A DNA stretch of 64,000 nt, from positions 310,001 through 374,000 of the forward strand of contig DYHW01000002.1 in the NCBI GenBank assembly GCA_020723965.1, read 5' to 3'. Origin of the DNA: Melioribacter sp. GTDB lineage: Bacteria > Bacteroidota > Ignavibacteria > Ignavibacteriales > Melioribacteraceae. Position 1 is the first letter of the stretch; every line of letters begins with the position of its first letter. Below the pieces are notes generated by a model, which saw nothing but the letters and a program-made list of their open reading frames with translations, ran no database searches and was not told the origin of the DNA. Made by a program: the position numbers and the translations under genes. Shown piece after piece: positions 27,102 to 36,764 of the stretch.

Positions 27102-27483
27102 GGTTGTTTACGTTATTTCTTTTTTTGCAATCTTAGTTGCGCTTATTCTTTCATTCTTAGGGATTATCGGATCAAAATTATTTGAAGCGGTCTATCTTGC
27201 CGCCGCTTTGAATCTACTCAACTTTACGTCATTTATTTTTTCTGCCAATTATTCCATCAAAAAATCGAATAAAACCTTCTTAATTTTTACTATGGGGGGG
27301 ATAAGCATCCGACTTTTATTTATGCTTTCCTTAATTTTTATAATAATCAAATTCTTGAAAGTTGATCAGGATGGGTTTATATTTGCACTCTTTATTTGGT
27401 ATATTTTTTTATTGATTTTCGAAATTAGAATTGTGATAACTACAATTACCAAGAGCAAAATGACTAAAAATGTGGATTTATAA
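27085..27483 (+). CDS. Small membrane protein in the AtpI position of the ATP synthase operon
   Basis: This 132-residue protein has four hydrophobic segments and a basic C-terminal tail. It starts with GTG, overlapping atpZ by 17 bases, and it overlaps atpB by 14 bases, so all three are translationally coupled. The position and four-helix plan fit the AtpI (subunit I) chaperone that assists c-ring assembly, but sequence similarity to AtpI is too weak for me to be sure by eye. It could equally be an order-specific accessory subunit. Confidence 0.6.
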   Translation: MLKKAKVVYVISFFAILVALILSFLGIIGSKLFEAVYLAAALNLLNFTSFIFSANYSIKKSNKTFLIFTMGGISIRLLFMLSLIFIIIKFLKVDQDGFIFALFIWYIFLLIFEIRIVITTITKSKMTKNVDL

Positions 27484-28318
27484 TCCAAATACCGTAACCG
27501 ATACAGTAAAAACTGCCGTTGAAACAGATTCTAAACAAGATACCGGCTGGATAATGCATCACGTCTTAGATGCACGCGAATTGGATTTTACTCCGTTCGG
27601 CGTAATTCATCTTCCGGAAATTCATCTATTTGGAATGGACATATCAATAACCAAGCACGTTGTTTTCATGTGGATTGCAATGGCTATTCTGATTTTTACG
27701 TTTTCACGCGTTGCAAGAGCATATAGAAAATCTCTTGTTCCCAAAGGCGTTACTAATTTTGCCGAACTGCTAATTGTATTTGTTCGTGATGAGATAGCAA
27801 GGCCGACTATCGGCAAAGGGTTCGAAAAATTTCTTCCCTATCTGCTAACTATTTTCTTTTTTATTCTTACATGTAATTTTTTAGGATTGATTCCTTTTGG
27901 TTCAACGGCAACAGGTAATATTTCGGTAACGGCAACCCTGGCAACTATTTCTTTTGTGGTAATTCAGATTGGCGGAATTTGGAAGAACGGTTTCTTTGGT
28001 TACTTTAGAGGATTACTACCGCATGGAATTCCCTTCTGGTTGATACCGATCATGTTTGTTGTGGAACTGCTCGGATTATTCACAAAACCATTTGCTCTGG
28101 CAATTCGTCTTTTTGCGAATATGACAGCCGGGCACATAGTTATTTTGGCGTTAATTGGGTTGATATTTATTTTAAGAACTTATGTAGTTGTTCCAGTTTC
28201 AATTTCGTTTGCATTGTTTATTTTTCTATTAGAAATTTTAGTTGCACTTATTCAAGCATACATTTTTACTATGCTGTCTTCATTATTTATTGGGATGGCT
28301 GTTCATCAAGAACATTAA
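27470..28318 (+). CDS. atpB: F0F1 ATP synthase subunit a
   Basis: This 282-residue stator subunit forms the proton half-channels. The N-terminal extension of about 50 residues is followed by five or six membrane helices. The essential arginine is in the helix LAIRLFANMTAGHIVI. The PFGSTATGNISVT segment and the C-terminal ALIQAYIFTMLSSLFIGMAV also match subunit a. The start overlaps the preceding small membrane protein by 14 bases. atpE follows after 29 bases with a strong AAAGGAGG ribosome-binding site. Confidence 0.96.
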   Translation: MWIYNPNTVTDTVKTAVETDSKQDTGWIMHHVLDARELDFTPFGVIHLPEIHLFGMDISITKHVVFMWIAMAILIFTFSRVARAYRKSLVPKGVTNFAELLIVFVRDEIARPTIGKGFEKFLPYLLTIFFFILTCNFLGLIPFGSTATGNISVTATLATISFVVIQIGGIWKNGFFGYFRGLLPHGIPFWLIPIMFVVELLGLFTKPFALAIRLFANMTAGHIVILALIGLIFILRTYVVVPVSISFALFIFLLEILVALIQAYIFTMLSSLFIGMAVHQEH

Positions 28319-28347
28319 AATCAAATTAAAGGTAAAGGAGGAACTAA

Positions 28348-28566
28348 ATGGAATATGCATACTTAGCAGCAGGTTTTAGCGCTGCATTAACTGTTATTGG
28401 CGGGGCATTCGGTATCGGAAAATTAGCAAGCGCCGCAATGGAAGCAAGCGGACGCCAGCCAGAAGCGGCCGGAGAAATAAGAACATCGATGATTATTGCC
28501 GCTGCTCTTATTGAAGGTATTTCTTTATTCTCATTGGTTATTTGTATTCTCTTAGCTCTTAAATAA
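28348..28566 (+). CDS. atpE: F0F1 ATP synthase subunit c
   Basis: This 72-residue hairpin proteolipid forms the rotor ring. Helix 1 has the glycine pattern GGAFGIG. The loop reads SGRQPEAAGEI, and helix 2 carries the ion-binding Glu in AALIEGISLF. The Gln in helix 1 and the Glu-Ser pair typical of sodium-coupled rings are absent, so proton coupling is inferred. A strong AAAGGAGG ribosome-binding site precedes it, as expected for a subunit needed in many copies. Confidence 0.97.
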   Translation: MEYAYLAAGFSAALTVIGGAFGIGKLASAAMEASGRQPEAAGEIRTSMIIAAALIEGISLFSLVICILLALK

Positions 28567-28591
28567 AATAGTTGTCTCTTTCATTTTAGGA

Positions 28592-29143
28592 ATGAAAATG
28601 AACATAGCTGCAAATTTATTACTGCTTGCATTCAGCGGCTCTGGAAAAACCGGCGGCCCGCTTGATGTTAATCCAGGCTTAATCCTGTGGACGGTAGTTA
28701 CTTTTATTTTTCTATTGTTAATTTTGAAAAAAGTTGCGTGGAAACCGATTCTTAATTCCTTAAGTGAAAGGGAAAGTTTTATCAAGGATTCATTGGACAA
28801 AGCAGAAACGGCACGTAAAGAAACCGAGAAGCTGATTGCTGAAAACAAATTTAATCTATCTAAAGCTGAAGATGAAGCGCAGAAAATTATTGAACAAAGC
28901 AGAGAGCTTGCAGAGAAGTTAAAGGTTAATATTCTGGAAGAAAGCAAACTTCAATCAAAGAAAATGATTGAAGACGCTAAAAGCGAGATCGAACGAAAGA
29001 ATCAGGAAGCTTTCAACAAATTAAAAGACCATGTTGCCGATATTGCTATAAAAGCCGCAGAAAAGATTTTACGGGAAGATTTGGATGAACAAAAGCAGAT
29101 AAAGTTAGTTAACAAATATTTGAACGAGCTTTCTAAGAATTAG
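28592..29143 (+). CDS. atpF: F0F1 ATP synthase subunit b
   Basis: This 183-residue peripheral stalk subunit has one N-terminal membrane helix (about 24-44, LILWTVVTFIFLLLIL) preceding KKVAWKPI. A long, highly charged coiled coil runs to the C terminus and binds the delta subunit. Its length and layout are those of a standard b subunit rather than the divergent b' form, and only one b gene is present. It is followed by atpH with 2 bases between them. Confidence 0.95.
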   Translation: MKMNIAANLLLLAFSGSGKTGGPLDVNPGLILWTVVTFIFLLLILKKVAWKPILNSLSERESFIKDSLDKAETARKETEKLIAENKFNLSKAEDEAQKIIEQSRELAEKLKVNILEESKLQSKKMIEDAKSEIERKNQEAFNKLKDHVADIAIKAAEKILREDLDEQKQIKLVNKYLNELSKN

Positions 29144-29145
29144 TA

Positions 29146-29703
29146 ATGAGCGTATACAGAGTATCATATCGTTATGCAAATTCTTTGATGCAGTTAGCTT
29201 TAGAAAAAGGAATCTTTAATAAAATAGCTAAAGATGCTGAGCTTCTTTTTACAACTTTCTCTTTTTCAAAAGAACTGCGCTTAGTCTTAAAGTCGCCGCT
29301 CATTAAAAAAAGCGATAAAAAAAATCTGCTCTCTAAAATATTCAAAAAAAAAATTACTGATGAGACCGGCAGTTTTTTAAATTTTGTAGTCGATAAGAAC
29401 CGCGAAGATATTCTTTTCGAAATTTTCAAAGAGTTCTTAAATCTTCGCGATAAAAAAGAAGGTATTCTACGCGCAAAAATTATATCCGCTGTGGGTTTGT
29501 CTGATGAAAATAAAGTTAAGATGAAAGAAAAATTCGAAATGAAAACCAATAAGAAAGTTTTACCGAGTTATGTAGTGGACCCGAACATAATAGGGGGTTT
29601 TATGGTTGAGATTGATGACACAGTTTACGATGCTTCAGTGCGACATCAATTACAATTATTGCGCAAGAAATTTTCTAAAGAAATAAATGTTTCTAATAAC
29701 TGA
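29146..29703 (+). CDS. atpH: F0F1 ATP synthase subunit delta
   Basis: This 185-residue delta (OSCP) subunit connects the peripheral stalk to the alpha subunits. It has the N-terminal helical domain starting YRVSYRYANSLMQLALEKG. The C-terminal beta-containing part has VDPNIIGGFMVEIDDTVYD, the well-conserved GG motif region of the family. The order atpF-atpH-atpA is the usual one. The 47-base gap to atpA contains a palindrome. Confidence 0.94.
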   Translation: MSVYRVSYRYANSLMQLALEKGIFNKIAKDAELLFTTFSFSKELRLVLKSPLIKKSDKKNLLSKIFKKKITDETGSFLNFVVDKNREDILFEIFKEFLNLRDKKEGILRAKIISAVGLSDENKVKMKEKFEMKTNKKVLPSYVVDPNIIGGFMVEIDDTVYDASVRHQLQLLRKKFSKEINVSNN

Positions 29704-29715
29704 AAGAATAATTTA

Positions 29716-29733
29716 GTCCCGATAATTCGGGAT
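29716..29733. repeat. Small palindrome between atpH and atpA
   Basis: TCCCGATAATTCGGGA is a palindromic word of the same type as those at 14287-14335. It lies directly before the atpA ribosome-binding region. Either it is a dispersed repeat or it forms an RNA hairpin that adjusts atpA expression. Confidence 0.5.
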
Positions 29734-29750
29734 TCCTTAGGGAGAAAAAA

Positions 29751-31298
29751 ATGGCGGAAGTTAGACCTGATGAAGTTTCTGCGATCTTAAGAAAGCAATT
29801 ATCTGGTTTTGAATATGAAGTTGATGTTTACGATATCGGAACGGTTCTTCAAGTTGGAGATGGTATTGCGCGCGTTTATGGATTATCTAAAGTTATGGCG
29901 AGCGAACTTGTTGAATTTCCGAATAATGTTACAGGTATGGTGTTGAATCTTGATGAAGATAGTGTCGGATGTGTTCTCTTCGGAGAAAGCACTTTAATCA
30001 AAGAAGGAGATCAAGTTAAGAGAACAAAACGTGTTGCTTCTTTCCCAGTCGGAGATAAATTGCTTGGTAGAGTGGTAAATCCGCTTGGCGAACCAGTAGA
30101 CGGGAAGGGCGCAGTTCAATTTGAAAAGTATATGCCAATCGAAAGAAAAGCATTAGGTGTTATTCAGCGTCAACCAGTAAAAGAACCTTTACAAACCGGT
30201 ATAAATGCAATCGATGCGATGATCCCAATTGGACGCGGGCAGCGCGAACTGATTATAGGTGATCGTCAAACAGGTAAAACTGCAATCGCTATCGATACTA
30301 TCATCAATCAAAAATATACTCACACTGAAGAAGCCAAAAAGTACGGCGTTAAACCGGTATTCTGCGTTTATGTTGCTATTGGTCAAAAGAACTCTACAAT
30401 AGCGCAGGTAGTTGCAAAGTTGGAAGAAACTGGAGCAATGGAATACACAACAGTCGTTGGTGCGCCTGCGTCAACACCGGCGCCGCTTCAGTACATAGCG
30501 CCTTATTCCGGCGCAACGCTTGGCGAATTTTTTAGAGATAATGGTAAACATGCTCTTGTTATTTATGACGATCTTTCCAAACAAGCTGTAGCTTACCGTG
30601 AACTTTCGCTGTTGCTAAGAAGACCGCCCGGACGCGAAGCTTATCCAGGCGATGTTTTCTATTTGCATTCGCGTTTGTTAGAACGCGCTTCGAAGTTGAG
30701 TGAAGAACTTGGCGGCGGAAGTTTGACAGCGCTTCCGATCATCGAAACACAACAAGGAGACGTATCGGCATATATCCCGACAAATGTTATTTCTATTACA
30801 GACGGACAAATTTATCTCGAACCGAATTTATTTAACTCTGGAGTCCGTCCAGCTATCAATGTTGGTATTTCTGTATCGCGTGTTGGCGGCAATGCGCAAA
30901 TTAAAGCGATGAAAAAAGTTGCTGGCTCACTCAAGCTCGATCTTGCACAATACCGCGAGCTTGAAGCGTTTGCAAAATTTGGTTCAGATCTTGATAAATC
31001 TACACAACGAACTCTTGCTAAAGGCGCGCGTCTTGTTGAATTACTAAAGCAGGGGCAATACTCTCCTGTCCCGGTCGAAAAGCAAGTGTTAAGCGTTTAT
31101 GTAGGGACAAATAATTATTTTGAGACTGTTCCCGTTCATGATATCAAACGGTTCGAAAAAGAATTTCATGAATATGTCGAATTAAAGTATTCACAAATTT
31201 ATGAGAACATACGCATTACAAAAGAATTGAAAGATGATACTGTTCAGGTGATAAAGAAGGCTGTTGAAGAATTTTTAGTAAAATTTAAAAAGAGCTGA
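29751..31298 (+). CDS. atpA: F0F1 ATP synthase subunit alpha
   Basis: This 515-residue non-catalytic nucleotide-binding subunit of F1 is full length. The Walker A motif is GDRQTGKT (170-177). The conserved [14 protein letters not shown] and the alpha-specific [18 protein letters not shown] are present. It forms the F1 hexamer with AtpD, whose gene is not in this operon. A GGGAGA ribosome-binding site precedes the ATG, just after the palindrome. Confidence 0.98.
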   Translation: MAEVRPDEVSAILRKQLSGFEYEVDVYDIGTVLQVGDGIARVYGLSKVMASELVEFPNNVTGMVLNLDEDSVGCVLFGESTLIKEGDQVKRTKRVASFPVGDKLLGRVVNPLGEPVDGKGAVQFEKYMPIERKALGVIQRQPVKEPLQTGINAIDAMIPIGRGQRELIIGDRQTGKTAIAIDTIINQKYTHTEEAKKYGVKPVFCVYVAIGQKNSTIAQVVAKLEETGAMEYTTVVGAPASTPAPLQYIAPYSGATLGEFFRDNGKHALVIYDDLSKQAVAYRELSLLLRRPPGREAYPGDVFYLHSRLLERASKLSEELGGGSLTALPIIETQQGDVSAYIPTNVISITDGQIYLEPNLFNSGVRPAINVGISVSRVGGNAQIKAMKKVAGSLKLDLAQYRELEAFAKFGSDLDKSTQRTLAKGARLVELLKQGQYSPVPVEKQVLSVYVGTNNYFETVPVHDIKRFEKEFHEYVELKYSQIYENIRITKELKDDTVQVIKKAVEEFLVKFKKS

Positions 31299-31318
31299 CA
31301 AAAGTTAATCCTTATTAA

Positions 31319-32200
31319 ATGGCTACTTTACGAGATATAAAAAGAAGAATTAAGGGTGTAAAAAACACTCAGCAGATAACAAAAGCTATGAAAATGGTTG
31401 CTGCTGCTCGGTTACGCCGCGCCCAAGAAAATATTTTAAATGCTCGCCCCTATTCTAAAAAGATTGCTGAAGTTCTTCAGCATCTATTAAGTAGCGAAAA
31501 GAATTTTAATAATCCTTTTTTTACAGAAAGAGAAATTAAAAAGGTTGCTGTTGTTGTTGTAACTTCCGATCGTGGTCTGTGTGGTAGTTTCAATATGAGC
31601 GTAATTCGTACAGTTGAAGAAATTGCGAAGGGGGCGCTATCGCTTTTTAATAACGAAGGTAATTTGTTTTTGTATTGTGTCGGAAAAAAAGGGAACGACT
31701 ATTTCACAAAAAGAAATTACAATGTAGTAGGATCCTACCCTGGTATCTTTTCCCATCTAAAATTTGAGTTTGCTTCCGGCTTGATGAAGGAACTGATGAA
31801 TAAGTATCAGAATGGAGAAATTGATAAAGTTTTCGTTGTCTATAATGAATTCAAATCGGTCATTCAACAAAAAACTGAAACAGAGCAGATACTGCCAATT
31901 CAATCATTTGAGGAAAAAGAAGAATCGTCTCGCTTAACCGATTATATTTATGAGCCTGATAAAGGTAAAATAATAAGCGCTCTTCTGCCAAAACATCTGA
32001 AAGCGCAAATGTGGAGAATCTTGTTGGATTCTTACGCTGCTGAATTAGGCGCCAGAATGACTGCTATGGATATGGCAACGGAAAACGCAAAAGAATTGAT
32101 CCGATCATTACAGTTGACTTATAATAAAGAACGTCAAGCTTCAATTACAAAAGAAATTCTTGAAATTGTTTCCGGTGCAAACGCCCTCAAAGAAACTTAA
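31319..32200 (+). CDS. atpG: F0F1 ATP synthase subunit gamma
   Basis: This 293-residue central-stalk subunit begins TLRDIKRRIKGVKNTQQITKA and ends TKEILEIVSGANAL, the two conserved coiled-coil termini that form the rotating shaft. TSDRGLCGSFN marks the start of the globular part. It is the last gene of the cluster. The usual next genes, atpD and atpC, are absent, and ffh starts about 50 bases downstream. Confidence 0.96.
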   Translation: MATLRDIKRRIKGVKNTQQITKAMKMVAAARLRRAQENILNARPYSKKIAEVLQHLLSSEKNFNNPFFTEREIKKVAVVVVTSDRGLCGSFNMSVIRTVEEIAKGALSLFNNEGNLFLYCVGKKGNDYFTKRNYNVVGSYPGIFSHLKFEFASGLMKELMNKYQNGEIDKVFVVYNEFKSVIQQKTETEQILPIQSFEEKEESSRLTDYIYEPDKGKIISALLPKHLKAQMWRILLDSYAAELGARMTAMDMATENAKELIRSLQLTYNKERQASITKEILEIVSGANALKET

Positions 32201-32251
32201 ATTTTTTGAAATGAACTTGCTTTTTCTTATCTTTAATTTGAATTGGTGCTT

Positions 32252-33586
32252 ATGCTCGATGAATTGACCGAAAAATTAGAACGTGCGTTAAAGAAAATAA
32301 CGGGTCAAGGGAAAATTACAGAGTCGAATATCTCTGATACTCTCCGTGAAATTCGTCGTGTTCTTCTTGATGCCGATGTCAATTATAAAGTTGCAAAACA
32401 GTTCATTGATAATGTTAAAGAAAAATCGCTTGGCAAAGAAGTTCTAACTTCCGTTACCCCTGGGCAGCTTATCACAAAAATTTTATTTGACGAGCTGAAA
32501 GAACTTCTTGGAAGAACCGGGTCGGAACTAAAATTAAATCCTTCCGGTCTTACTGTTATAATGTTGATTGGACTTCAAGGTTGCGGTAAAACAACATTTA
32601 GCGCAAAACTTGCAAAATATTTGAAAAATAAAAAAAGAAATGTTCTTTTAGTTGCTGCTGATGTTTACCGTCCTGCGGCTATCGATCAGTTAAAAATTTT
32701 AGGAGCGCAAATCAGCGTTCCGGTTTTTTCAATTGATGGCAGCGCTGAACCGGTAAAAATTTCTGTTGAAGCTTTGAAATACGCCAAAGAAAATGGATTG
32801 AATACTGTTATTATCGATACTGCGGGAAGATTGCATGTTGATGATGATATGATGAATGAAGCCGCAGAGATTAAATCGAAGGTGAACCCGACAGAAACTT
32901 TGTTTGTTGTTGATTCGATGACAGGGCAAGATGCAGTTAATTCTGCAAAAGCATTTCATGAAAAAGTTGATTTTGATGGAGTTGTTCTTACAAAACTTGA
33001 TGGCGATGCACGCGGCGGATCTGTTCTTTCGATTCGGGCAGTTGTTGACCGACCCGTAAAATTTGTTAGCTTGGGAGAAAAACTTGATTCTATCGAATTA
33101 TTCTTTCCTGAGAGGATGGCTTCGAGAATTTTAGGCAAAGGAGATGTTGTTTCTCTTGTTGAAAAAGCCCAGCTGCAATTTGATGAAAAAGAAACTGAAG
33201 AGCTCGAAAAGAAATTTAAGGAAAATCGATTCGACCTTGATGATTTCTTGAAGCAGATTAAAATGATAAAAAAAATGGGTTCATTAAAATCGCTTCTTGC
33301 TATGATTCCTGGCATTAGCTCTTCTATGAAAAACACCGATGTTGATGATAAAAAGTTGGTAGTTGTGGAATCGATCATTCAATCGATGACCAAAGATGAA
33401 AGAAGGAATCCTAAAATACTTAACGGCAGTAGAAGAAAAAGGATTGCAAAAGGAAGCGGAAATTCAATTCAAGATGTAAACAGATTGATTAAGCAATTTG
33501 AGCAGATGCATCAGATGATGAAAATGTTGAACAAAAACTCTGGAAAGTTTTCTATACCTAATATTAAAAACATGAGACTAAATTAA
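32252..33586 (+). CDS. ffh: Signal recognition particle protein
   Basis: This 444-residue SRP GTPase delivers nascent membrane proteins to FtsY at the inner membrane. It has an N-domain helical bundle, a G-domain with GLQGCGKTT (from residue 107), DTAGRLHVD and [10 protein letters not shown], and a methionine-rich M-domain with [12 protein letters not shown] and [12 protein letters not shown]. The ATG at 32252 fits the family start. The TTG and GTG codons just upstream would add three residues. It opens the ffh-rpsP-khpA-rimM-trmD-rplS translation cluster, a gene order seen widely in bacteria. Confidence 0.97.
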   Translation: MLDELTEKLERALKKITGQGKITESNISDTLREIRRVLLDADVNYKVAKQFIDNVKEKSLGKEVLTSVTPGQLITKILFDELKELLGRTGSELKLNPSGLTVIMLIGLQGCGKTTFSAKLAKYLKNKKRNVLLVAADVYRPAAIDQLKILGAQISVPVFSIDGSAEPVKISVEALKYAKENGLNTVIIDTAGRLHVDDDMMNEAAEIKSKVNPTETLFVVDSMTGQDAVNSAKAFHEKVDFDGVVLTKLDGDARGGSVLSIRAVVDRPVKFVSLGEKLDSIELFFPERMASRILGKGDVVSLVEKAQLQFDEKETEELEKKFKENRFDLDDFLKQIKMIKKMGSLKSLLAMIPGISSSMKNTDVDDKKLVVVESIIQSMTKDERRNPKILNGSRRKRIAKGSGNSIQDVNRLIKQFEQMHQMMKMLNKNSGKFSIPNIKNMRLN

Positions 33587-33609
33587 ATTTAACAGGAGGA
33601 AAAACTAAA

Positions 33610-34053
33610 TTGGCAGTTAAGTTAAGATTAAGAAGAATGGGGAAAAAGAGACAGCCCGTTTATAAAGTGGTTGCCGCTGATGCTCGTTCGCCTAGAGACG
33701 GCAAATTTATTGAAGCACTAGGTCTTTATAATCCTAAAACCGACCCCGCAGTTGTAGAGATAAAAGAAGAAAGAGCTTTATATTGGTTAAATGTTGGCGC
33801 TCAACCAACAGTTACTGTAAAGAACCTTCTGACTGAAAAGGGAATTATATTAAAACGCGATTTGGTTAAGAAAGGATTGAGCGAAGCTCAAATTACAGCA
33901 AAGTTTGATGAATGGAAGAAATTAAAAGAAGCCAATCTTGCTTCACTATTAAAGAAAAAAGCAGATAGATTGAAAACAAAAAAAGCATCCGCTGATAGAG
34001 AAGAAAAAAAAACTGAAAGTGCAGCGGAAGTAAAGGGTACTGCTTCCGAATAA
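33610..34053 (+). CDS. rpsP: 30S ribosomal protein S16
   Basis: The first 85 residues are a standard S16 fold, starting [20 protein letters not shown] and including GLYNPKTDP. The remaining 60 form a Lys/Ala/Glu-rich extension seen in Bacteroidota members but absent from E. coli S16. The start is a TTG. It is fixed by a strong AGGAGG at 33594-33599, 10 bases upstream, and by the family N terminus, since no ATG fits. S16 helps assemble the 16S 5' domain. Confidence 0.97.
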   Translation: MAVKLRLRRMGKKRQPVYKVVAADARSPRDGKFIEALGLYNPKTDPAVVEIKEERALYWLNVGAQPTVTVKNLLTEKGIILKRDLVKKGLSEAQITAKFDEWKKLKEANLASLLKKKADRLKTKKASADREEKKTESAAEVKGTASE

Positions 34054-34128
34054 GCTAAACGTAATTATTGTTCTTTAGCGTGCACATTTTAATTAAGTAC
34101 CCTGATTCACTTAATTGAAGGTATTCTC

Positions 34129-34362
34129 ATGAAGGAATTTATTGAATTTATCGCTAAACACCTTGTTGATCATCCTGATAATGTTTCTCTCGAAGAAACA
34201 ACACCAGACGAGAAGACTATTGAATTAACTCTTAAAGTCGGTGCAGAAGATGTCGGCAAAGTCATTGGAAAACAAGGTAAAACCGCTCAAGCAATGAGAA
34301 CCTTGCTTACTGCTATTTCAGCAAAAGAAGGTAAGAGAGCTATTCTAAAAATTTTAGACTAA
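34129..34362 (+). CDS. khpA: KH domain RNA-binding protein KhpA
   Basis: This 77-residue single KH-domain protein has the RNA-binding GxxG loop in GKVIGKQGKTAQAMRTLL. KhpA (YlqC) homologues bind diverse RNAs, often with KhpB, and are almost always encoded between rpsP and rimM, as here. AAGGTATTCTC precedes the ATG, giving only a weak ribosome-binding site. Confidence 0.92.
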   Translation: MKEFIEFIAKHLVDHPDNVSLEETTPDEKTIELTLKVGAEDVGKVIGKQGKTAQAMRTLLTAISAKEGKRAILKILD

Positions 34363-34373
34363 GCGCCTCTGTT

Positions 34374-34892
34374 GTGGATGAATTTTTTCTGATTGCGGAG
34401 ATAAAAGCTGTTTACGGCACTGATGGTTTCCTTCTGATTGATTCGTTTTCCGATTCTTCTAAAAGATTTTTTAATCTTCAAAAAGTCTTTGTGGAAATTT
34501 TTGGCTCTTATAGAGAACTTATTATAGAAAATGTTAGCACTATTGATAATTCTATCGTATTGAAGTTTGACGGGTTCAATAAAAGTGATGAACTGCTTTC
34601 TTTTGTTGGAAAAAAAATTTTTGTTAACAAAAAAAACTTAATAAAACTCTCTGACGATACTTTTTTCATCCACGATTTAATAGGCAGTAAAGTTTTTCAT
34701 GGATCAGAATATTTGGGTTGTTTAGAAGATGTTTATCTTCTTCCAGCAAATGATGTTTATGTGGTTAGAGACCAGAAGAATAAAAAAATTTTGGTCCCTG
34801 CTGTAAAAGATTTTATAAAAAGTTTTGATCCGATACAGAAAAGATTAGATTTAGTAGCAGAATGCGATTTGCTCTACGATGATGAGAATTGA
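34374..34892 (+). CDS. rimM: Ribosome maturation factor RimM
   Basis: This 172-residue protein has an N-terminal RimM beta-barrel (about 1-90) starting EFFLIAEIKAVYGTDGFLLI, and a PRC-barrel C-terminal domain (about 95-172) with HDLIGSKVF and ILVPAVKDFIKSFD. RimM binds S19 and helps mature the 3' domain of 16S rRNA. The start is GTG at 34374. The nearby ATG at 34379 is out of frame. It overlaps trmD by about 11-14 bases. The N-terminal GxhGhxG signature is degenerate, as often in this phylum. Confidence 0.9.
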   Translation: MDEFFLIAEIKAVYGTDGFLLIDSFSDSSKRFFNLQKVFVEIFGSYRELIIENVSTIDNSIVLKFDGFNKSDELLSFVGKKIFVNKKNLIKLSDDTFFIHDLIGSKVFHGSEYLGCLEDVYLLPANDVYVVRDQKNKKILVPAVKDFIKSFDPIQKRLDLVAECDLLYDDEN

Positions 34893-35562
34893 TGTAATTT
34901 CGGCTGTGCCCGATTCTCTTATTAGTCCTCTTAATACAAGCATTTTAAAGAGAGCCCAAGAGAGAAAAAAAGTAGAAATCTTAGTTCATAATCTACGCGA
35001 TTATGCTTACGACAAACACAAGCAGATTGACGACAAGCCGTTTGGCGGCGGCGCGGGAATGTTGTTAAAACCCGAACCGTTTTTTGAATGTATTGAGCGA
35101 CTTCTTAACGAAAGAAAATATGATCACATCATTTTTCCTACACCAGGAGGAAAGTTTTATGATCAAAAAATGGCTAACAATTTTTCGCTTAAGGAGAATT
35201 TGTTAATTATCGCTGGGCACTATAAGGGAATTGACGACAGAGTTCGCGAAAAATTTGCAACTGATGAAATCTCGATTGGCAGATATGTTCTTACAGGCGG
35301 CGAAATTGCAGCGTGGATAATTATCGATTCCGTTGTTCGATTGATACCCGGAGTGTTGAACGATAGTGAATCCGCCTTAAATGATTCTTTGATGGATGGA
35401 GATATAATTGAAGCTCCGTATTATACTAGACCTGCAGAATATAAAGGATTGAAAATGCCCGAAGTGCTGCTTTCTGGACATGAAAAAAAAATAAAGGATT
35501 GGAAAGAAGAACAATCAAAAATTTTAACTGAGAAGTGGAAAAAAATAAATAACTTGGAGTAA
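34882..35562 (+). CDS. trmD: tRNA (guanine37-N1)-methyltransferase
   Basis: TrmD is a SPOUT knotted methyltransferase that methylates G37 next to the anticodon and prevents frameshifting. The 226 residues include DKPFGGGAGM, the knot segment GHYKGIDDRVRE and SIGRYVLTGGE, then YTRPAEYKG and LLSGHEKKIKDW. I chose the second of two adjacent ATGs to match the family start. The first, at 34879, would add one residue. It is coupled to rimM by overlap and lies 3 bases before rplS. Confidence 0.96.
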   Translation: MRIDVISAVPDSLISPLNTSILKRAQERKKVEILVHNLRDYAYDKHKQIDDKPFGGGAGMLLKPEPFFECIERLLNERKYDHIIFPTPGGKFYDQKMANNFSLKENLLIIAGHYKGIDDRVREKFATDEISIGRYVLTGGEIAAWIIIDSVVRLIPGVLNDSESALNDSLMDGDIIEAPYYTRPAEYKGLKMPEVLLSGHEKKIKDWKEEQSKILTEKWKKINNLE

Positions 35563-35565
35563 CCT

Positions 35566-35913
35566 ATGGATAAATTGAAAGAATTAACAGTAGAACAAAT
35601 GCGTGCAGATTTTCCGGCCTTTAAAGCCGGCGATCATGTAAGAGTGCACGTAAAAGTCATCGAAGGTGAAAAAGAAAGAATACAACCATTCGAAGGGGAT
35701 GTTATTAACATACGCGGTATCGGATTGAGTAAAACTTTCACTGTAAGAAAAATCTCGAGCGGTGTAGGAGTTGAAAGAATATTTCTGGTTTATTCGCCGA
35801 AAATCGCCAAGATCGAAGTTTTACGCGAAGGTAAAGTTAGAAGGGCAAAACTTTTCTACTTAAGAAAACTTTCCGGTAAAGCAGCCCGTATAAAAGATAA
35901 GAATCAAAAATAA
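35566..35913 (+). CDS. rplS: 50S ribosomal protein L19
   Basis: This 115-residue L19 protein sits at the 30S-50S interface. Conserved segments are [45 protein letters not shown] and [15 protein letters not shown]. It is the last gene of the ffh-to-rplS cluster and is followed by a GC-rich terminator. Confidence 0.97.
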   Translation: MDKLKELTVEQMRADFPAFKAGDHVRVHVKVIEGEKERIQPFEGDVINIRGIGLSKTFTVRKISSGVGVERIFLVYSPKIAKIEVLREGKVRRAKLFYLRKLSGKAARIKDKNQK

Positions 35914-35935
35914 TTTTTTTGATGGCATCGAACAG

Positions 35936-35959
35936 CCCCGCCATTTGCGGGGTTTTTAT
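35936..35959 (+). terminator. Rho-independent terminator after rplS
   Basis: A 6-bp GC stem (CCCCGC at 35936-35941 with GCGGGG at 35947-35952) is followed by a T-rich tract. The next gene starts 22 bases beyond the tract, so some read-through is possible. Confidence 0.88.
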
Positions 35960-35980
35960 TTTTTAAATTTAGGATTGATA

Positions 35981-36742
35981 ATGAAATTATTCGCTCCCAA
36001 AAATATTTTTACTTCTCTTTTAGTATCAGTTCTTCCAGAAGATATTCAGCCGATATACAAAAGTTCTTCGTTGTTAAGTAAAGAGCTTGAGATCAACACT
36101 ACTTCAGTTGCACTTATTCCTTCTCTCGATATTATTAAAAATAGAAATCTCTTTGTTTCAAACAAAATTGCAATTTCTTTTGACGGGCTTCTTTCAAATT
36201 CGTATTTATATTTTGCAGAAAATAAGAAAGATATTGAAAAGGTATTTCTGAAAGGGGATGTTTCATTAAACGAAATATTTTTATCAAAAATATTATTTGA
36301 TGAAAAATTTGCTTCGAATGTAGAATTATCGCTCGAAACATCTGAAACTGTTGATAATAAAAAAGATTACATACTTGTTGGCGATGACAATTTTTATAGC
36401 AATAATTTTAAACGGGGAATGAGTTTTGCTGAAGAAATTGCGGATATATTGGAACTTCCTTATGTGAATTTTGTTTTGGCATCTCCAGATCGTGAAGCAT
36501 TACAAAATTTTGAACGTGCCATTTCATCATTAGATGATAAAATCGAAGACGAAATTCAAAAAATTTTGAATAGTCTTGCTTTTTCGGAAGATTTTAACAG
36601 TTTTATTGTTGCAAATCTTAACTCGGTTTATTATCAAATGACAGAAAACGAAGTTGATGCGCTAAGCGAATTGATAAAACTGGTTTATTATTATGGAATT
36701 ATTGATGATGTGTTTGATGTGAAGTTCAGCCAATCTATTTAA
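35981..36742 (+). CDS. MqnA/MqnD-like menaquinone-pathway family protein, divergent
   Basis: This 253-residue protein resembles the MqnA/MqnD substrate-binding-like fold. It has SVALIPSLDIIKN, KIAISFDGLLSNSYLYF and DYILVGDDNFYSNN, and then ADILELPYVNFVLAS in place of the usual tgLPFVfAvW. MqnA dehydrates chorismate in the futalosine route to menaquinone. Here several conserved positions differ, so activity is uncertain. I used the ATG at 35981. A longer frame would start inside the rplS terminator. No other mqn gene is visible nearby, although an adenosine deaminase gene lies 3 kb away. Confidence 0.5.
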   Translation: MKLFAPKNIFTSLLVSVLPEDIQPIYKSSSLLSKELEINTTSVALIPSLDIIKNRNLFVSNKIAISFDGLLSNSYLYFAENKKDIEKVFLKGDVSLNEIFLSKILFDEKFASNVELSLETSETVDNKKDYILVGDDNFYSNNFKRGMSFAEEIADILELPYVNFVLASPDREALQNFERAISSLDDKIEDEIQKILNSLAFSEDFNSFIVANLNSVYYQMTENEVDALSELIKLVYYYGIIDDVFDVKFSQSI

Positions 36743-36764
36743 TCTATTTCGAAATGATTTAAAA

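Noticed and set aside
32200..32252. Search for atpD/atpC starts after atpG
   Set aside because: The spacer is about 50 bases and leads straight into ffh. No frame encoding beta or epsilon segments is present.
35945..35980. TTG start giving a 265-residue MqnA-like protein
   Set aside because: The extra 12 codons lie in the rplS terminator, so the ATG at 35981 is far more likely.
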